NCBI GenBank assembly: GCA_024404435.1
Contig: JAKSPW010000044.1
Location: 1 to 8,497 of the forward strand
DNA from: Clostridia bacterium
GTDB lineage: Bacteria > Bacillota > Clostridia > Oscillospirales > CAG-272
Reading direction: 5' to 3'
Length of the DNA: 8,497 nucleotides
Shown: piece by piece, positions 6,513 through 8,497 of the stretch
Layout: the number at the start of each line of letters is the position of its first letter
Position numbering within the stretch: the stretch's first letter is position 1
The notes under the pieces: generated by a model
The model's database searches: none
Told to the model about the DNA's origin: nothing
What the model saw: only the letters and a program-made list of their open reading frames with translations
Program-made: the position numbers and the translations under genes

Positions 6513-8161
6513 TATTTAACTTCGATCATCGACTCGTCCCACATCTCGGGCTTCTCATATCCGAGCAGGTTGACGACCGTTCCGGCAACGGAGGAAAGAC
6601 CGAATCTGCCGTCGTCTTCCTTGACCGTGTAGGTATCGGCTGCGACGTTGTCGTAGATGATGCACGGGACGCGGTTAAGCGTGTGGCTCGTCTTTGCCTT
6701 GAGAGAGCCGTCCTTATTGTGCTTCGGCTCGCCGGTCTTCTTGTCGATCTCAGCCATTTCGTCGGCGTTTCCGTGATCGGCAGTGATGAGTGCAACGCCG
6801 CCGACCTTATCGATCGCTTTGAGAATTCTGCCGAGCTGAAGGTCGAGTGCTTCCATGGAGCAGACGGTAGCTTCGAGGCTGCCCGTGTGTCCGACCATGT
6901 CGCCGTTCGGGAAGTTGACTCTGAGGCAGTCGTACTCGCCGCTCTCGAGGGTCTCGATGAGACGGTCCGTGATCTCTGCGCACTTCATCCACGGTCTCTG
7001 CTCGAAAGGAACGATGTCCGACGGGATCTCGACGTAGGTCTCGAGCTCGTCTGAGAACTTTCCGCTCTTGTTGCCGTTCCAGAAATACGTCACGTGACCG
7101 TACTTCTGTGTCTCGGAGATCGCGTACTGCTTTATGCCCGCGGAGGTGAGCGCTTCGCCCATCGTATTCGTGATCTCCGGAGGAGAAACGAGGTACTTCG
7201 ACGGGATGTGCAGGTCTCCGTCGTACTCGAGCATACCGGCGTAGACTACCTTCGGTACTCTGACTCTGTCGAACTTATCGAAGTCCGCGCCGCCCTCAAA
7301 GGTGCGGGAGATCTCGATGGCGCGGTCGCCGCGGAAGTTGTAGAAGATGACGCTGTCGCCGTCCTCAATCGTTCCGACGGGACGGCCGTCCTCGGCGATG
7401 ACGAAGGGCGGGAGGTCCTGGTCGATCACGCCGAGCTCACGTCTGTAAGTCTCAATAGCCTCTGCGGCAGAAGCAAACGTTCTGCCCTCGCCGAGCACGT
7501 GAGTCTTCCAGCCGAGCTCGACCATGCCCCAGTTTGCCTCGTAGCGGTCCATGGTGATCTTCATTCTGCCGCCGCCCGACGCGATCTTCACAGAGCAGTT
7601 TTCGTCGGAGAGAGAGGCGATGAAATCCTCGAACGGGAGGACGTAATCGAGCGCGGACGTCTCACCGACGTCGCGTCCGTCGAGCAGGATGTGAAGTCTT
7701 ATTTTTGAAACTCCGTCTTCCTTTGCTTTCACGAGCATTGCCTTCAGATGGTCGATGTGGCTGTGGACGTTTCCGTCGGAGAAGAGTCCGATGAAGTGGA
7801 GCGTGCCGTTCGACGCTTTGACGCCCTCAGTCAGTTCTTTCCACGTGCTTGACGCAAATATCTTACCCGTTTCGATGCTCTGCGAGACGAGCTTCGCGCC
7901 CTGCGCGAAGACCTGACCGCTTCCGAGAGCGTTGTGTCCGACCTCGGAGTTGCCCATGTCGTCGTCCGTCGGGAGTCCGACAGCCGTGCCGTGAGCCTTG
8001 AGCTTGATGACGGGGTATTCCTTCATGATCCTGTCAAGGTTGGGTGTTCTTGCGAGCGCTACCGCGTTCGATTCGTTTGCGGGTGCAAGTCCGACGCCGT
8101 CCATCACGACGGTGAGCACGGGTCTGATTTTTTTTGCTCCCTTAAGTTCGCTGAGTGTCAT
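6512..8161 (-). CDS. gpmI: 2,3-bisphosphoglycerate-independent phosphoglycerate mutase
   Basis: This enzyme interconverts 3- and 2-phosphoglycerate in glycolysis and gluconeogenesis, in the cytoplasm, using two metal ions (usually Mn) and a phosphoserine. Catalytic Ser72 lies in DMGNSEVGHNALGSG (68-82). Metal and active-site residues are seen as Asp21 (VMDGVG), SDGNVHSH (128-135), LLDGRDV (159-165), NFPNGDMVGHTG (416-427; Asp421, His425), ADHGN (461-465) and TSHT with His493. At 549 residues it is longer than the common bacterial form of about 510. KAHGTAVGLPTDDDMGNSEV, FFWNG-type and YLVSPPEI segments recall the long form known from plants. The ATG at 8161 follows AAAGGGA with a 6-base spacer. 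It is the first gene of the apparent operon and is preceded by a promoter-like sequence. Confidence 0.97.
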   Translation of the reverse strand: MTLSELKGAKKIRPVLTVVMDGVGLAPANESNAVALARTPNLDRIMKEYPVIKLKAHGTAVGLPTDDDMGNSEVGHNALGSGQVFAQGAKLVSQSIETGKIFASSTWKELTEGVKASNGTLHFIGLFSDGNVHSHIDHLKAMLVKAKEDGVSKIRLHILLDGRDVGETSALDYVLPFEDFIASLSDENCSVKIASGGGRMKITMDRYEANWGMVELGWKTHVLGEGRTFASAAEAIETYRRELGVIDQDLPPFVIAEDGRPVGTIEDGDSVIFYNFRGDRAIEISRTFEGGADFDKFDRVRVPKVVYAGMLEYDGDLHIPSKYLVSPPEITNTMGEALTSAGIKQYAISETQKYGHVTYFWNGNKSGKFSDELETYVEIPSDIVPFEQRPWMKCAEITDRLIETLESGEYDCLRVNFPNGDMVGHTGSLEATVCSMEALDLQLGRILKAIDKVGGVALITADHGNADEMAEIDKKTGEPKHNKDGSLKAKTSHTLNRVPCIIYDNVAADTYTVKEDDGRFGLSSVAGTVVNLLGYEKPEMWDESMIEVK

Positions 8162-8167
8162 TTTTTG

Positions 8168-8174
8168 TCCCTTT
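8168..8174 (-). promoter_or_regulatory. Ribosome binding site of gpmI
   Basis: AAAGGGA on the minus strand sits 6 bases before the ATG at 8161 in an A-rich leader. It supports that start over in-frame codons further downstream. Confidence 0.7.
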
Positions 8175-8193
8175 CTTTGTATATATCACTTTT

Positions 8194-8222
8194 AGTATAT
8201 CCGAAATAATTTATTTTTTCAG
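8194..8222 (-). promoter_or_regulatory. Possible sigma-A-type promoter for the gpmI operon
   Basis: On the minus strand TATACT (8194-8199) is one mismatch from the consensus -10 box. CTGAAA (8217-8222) matches four of six bases of the -35 box, with a 17-base spacer. Transcription would start near 8187, giving a leader of about 25 bases. The region is strongly A/T-rich compared with the genes. This is pattern matching only; a second TATATA close by (about 8181-8186) is an alternative -10. Confidence 0.4.
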
Positions 8223-8354
8223 CTCGTCATAAAGATTTATGATCTCAAGCCCTTTTTCCTTTGCGTATGAAACGGCGGAAAAGGCGGGTCTGGCGGCTGC
8301 CGCGACATACCCCTTCGGCGGCGCGCATACATGGCTGCTCGGTCTGCTGGTCAT
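8211..8354 (-). other. Short minus-strand reading frame, possible 3' remnant of a gene upstream of gpmI
   Basis: A frame from ATG at 8354 to TAA at 8213-8211 encodes 47 residues. Its last part, SYAKEKGLEIINLYDELKK, reads like a genuine protein C-terminus (charged, amphipathic), and the stop lies 49 bp before gpmI, a plausible operon spacing. The first part is Ser/Pro/Ala-rich and looks like the shadow of the plus-strand holin. A TAG at 8369-8367 closes the frame upstream. It could be a truncated gene end joined to foreign DNA near 8270-8290, or pure chance. I do not recognise a family from so few residues. Confidence 0.2.
8227..8242. repeat. Perfect 7-bp inverted repeat in the divergent intergenic region
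   Basis: TCATAAA (8227-8233) and TTTATGA (8236-8242) are exact reverse complements separated by GA. The palindrome lies 5 bases upstream of the proposed gpmI -35 box and covers the ATG (8239-8241) of the plus-strand holin. It could be an operator or chance; no matching regulator is in the window. Confidence 0.35.
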
Positions 8355-8497
8355 CGTGCTGCTCGACTATATTTCGGTCGTCATAGCCGCGGTCATCACG
8401 CAGGAGGTCAACAGCCGCCGCGGCTTTGCGGGAATACTGAAAAAGACGCTGCTGTTCTGCACCGCTGCGGCCGCACATACCATTGACGATGCGACCG
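8239..8497 (+). CDS. Probable phage-type holin (5' part, runs off the right edge)
   Basis: From the ATG at 8239 the plus strand stays open for 86 codons to the window end. The frame is closed upstream by TAA at 8230-8232, and no other ATG, GTG or TTG precedes the conserved part. Residues from about 15 match the layout of toxin-secretion/phage-lysis holins: a short helix ending in YPFGG (23-27), a strong membrane helix LLGLLVIVLLDYISVVIAAV with the family 'DY-[IV]-[ST]' motif, a polar stretch, then RRGFAGILKKTLLF and AAAAHTIDDAT, recalling 'GF-x-G-x-x-KK' and 'AH-x-x-D'. The usual Gly after DYIS is Val here. Such proteins form inner-membrane pores that release endolysins or toxins. No clear Shine-Dalgarno precedes the ATG. 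The first ten or so residues are unlike the family and may not be native. The gene diverges from gpmI. Confidence 0.68.
   Translation, partial: MISSPFSFAYETAEKAGLAAAATYPFGGAHTWLLGLLVIVLLDYISVVIAAVITQEVNSRRGFAGILKKTLLFCTAAAAHTIDDAT

Noticed and set aside
4755..6632. Plus-strand open frames at 4755-5681 and 5685-6632, nearly end to end
   Set aside because: They mirror the ABC ATPase and PgeF genes, whose catalytic motifs are all intact on the minus strand. The apparent tandem order simply reflects the order of the real genes.
8245..8478. Minus-strand open frame of 77 codons at the right edge
   Set aside because: Its Arg/Gln/Asp-rich translation has no family likeness and lies opposite the holin-like hydrophobic frame, which explains the base pattern better.

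Overview
The window looks like chromosomal DNA of a moderately GC-rich member of the Clostridia (Firmicutes), possibly an uncultured gut or rumen lineage. That assignment is inferred from gene content: a GldA/GldF/GldG-like ABC cluster followed by a DUF4340 gene, a long-form cofactor-independent phosphoglycerate mutase, a laccase-domain PgeF protein, a ComEC-like metallo-beta-lactamase protein and a Firmicutes-type phage holin. No rRNA or other taxonomic marker is present.

Nearly everything is on the minus strand and reads right to left. A promoter-like sequence at about 8194-8222 precedes gpmI (8161-6512). Its TAA overlaps by one base the ATG of pgeF (6512-5730). After 30 bp comes an ABC exporter module: ATPase (5699-4749), ABC-2 permease (4727-4023), GldG-like auxiliary protein (4010-2499) and a DUF4340 membrane-anchored protein (2502-985). 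Gaps are 21 bp and 12 bp, followed by a 4-bp ATGA overlap. These six genes look like one transcription unit. It ends in a perfect 14-bp-stem terminator (953-986) that overlaps the last stop codon. Only 23 bases after the stem, a membrane-anchored ComEC-like metallo-beta-lactamase gene starts at 929 and runs off the left edge.

At the right edge a plus-strand gene begins at 8239 and runs out of the window. It encodes a probable phage-type holin, divergent from gpmI. On the opposite strand the first part of this stretch also reads as a plausible protein C-terminus ending in TAA at 8213-8211. A recombination or assembly junction near 8270-8290 is therefore possible.

The annotated genes are mostly familiar families. 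The function of the GldAFG-DUF4340 module in Firmicutes is, to my knowledge, not established, and it is the best candidate here for undescribed biology. No rRNA, tRNA, CRISPR array, transposase or long repeat was seen. No intergenic gap exceeds about 80 bases.
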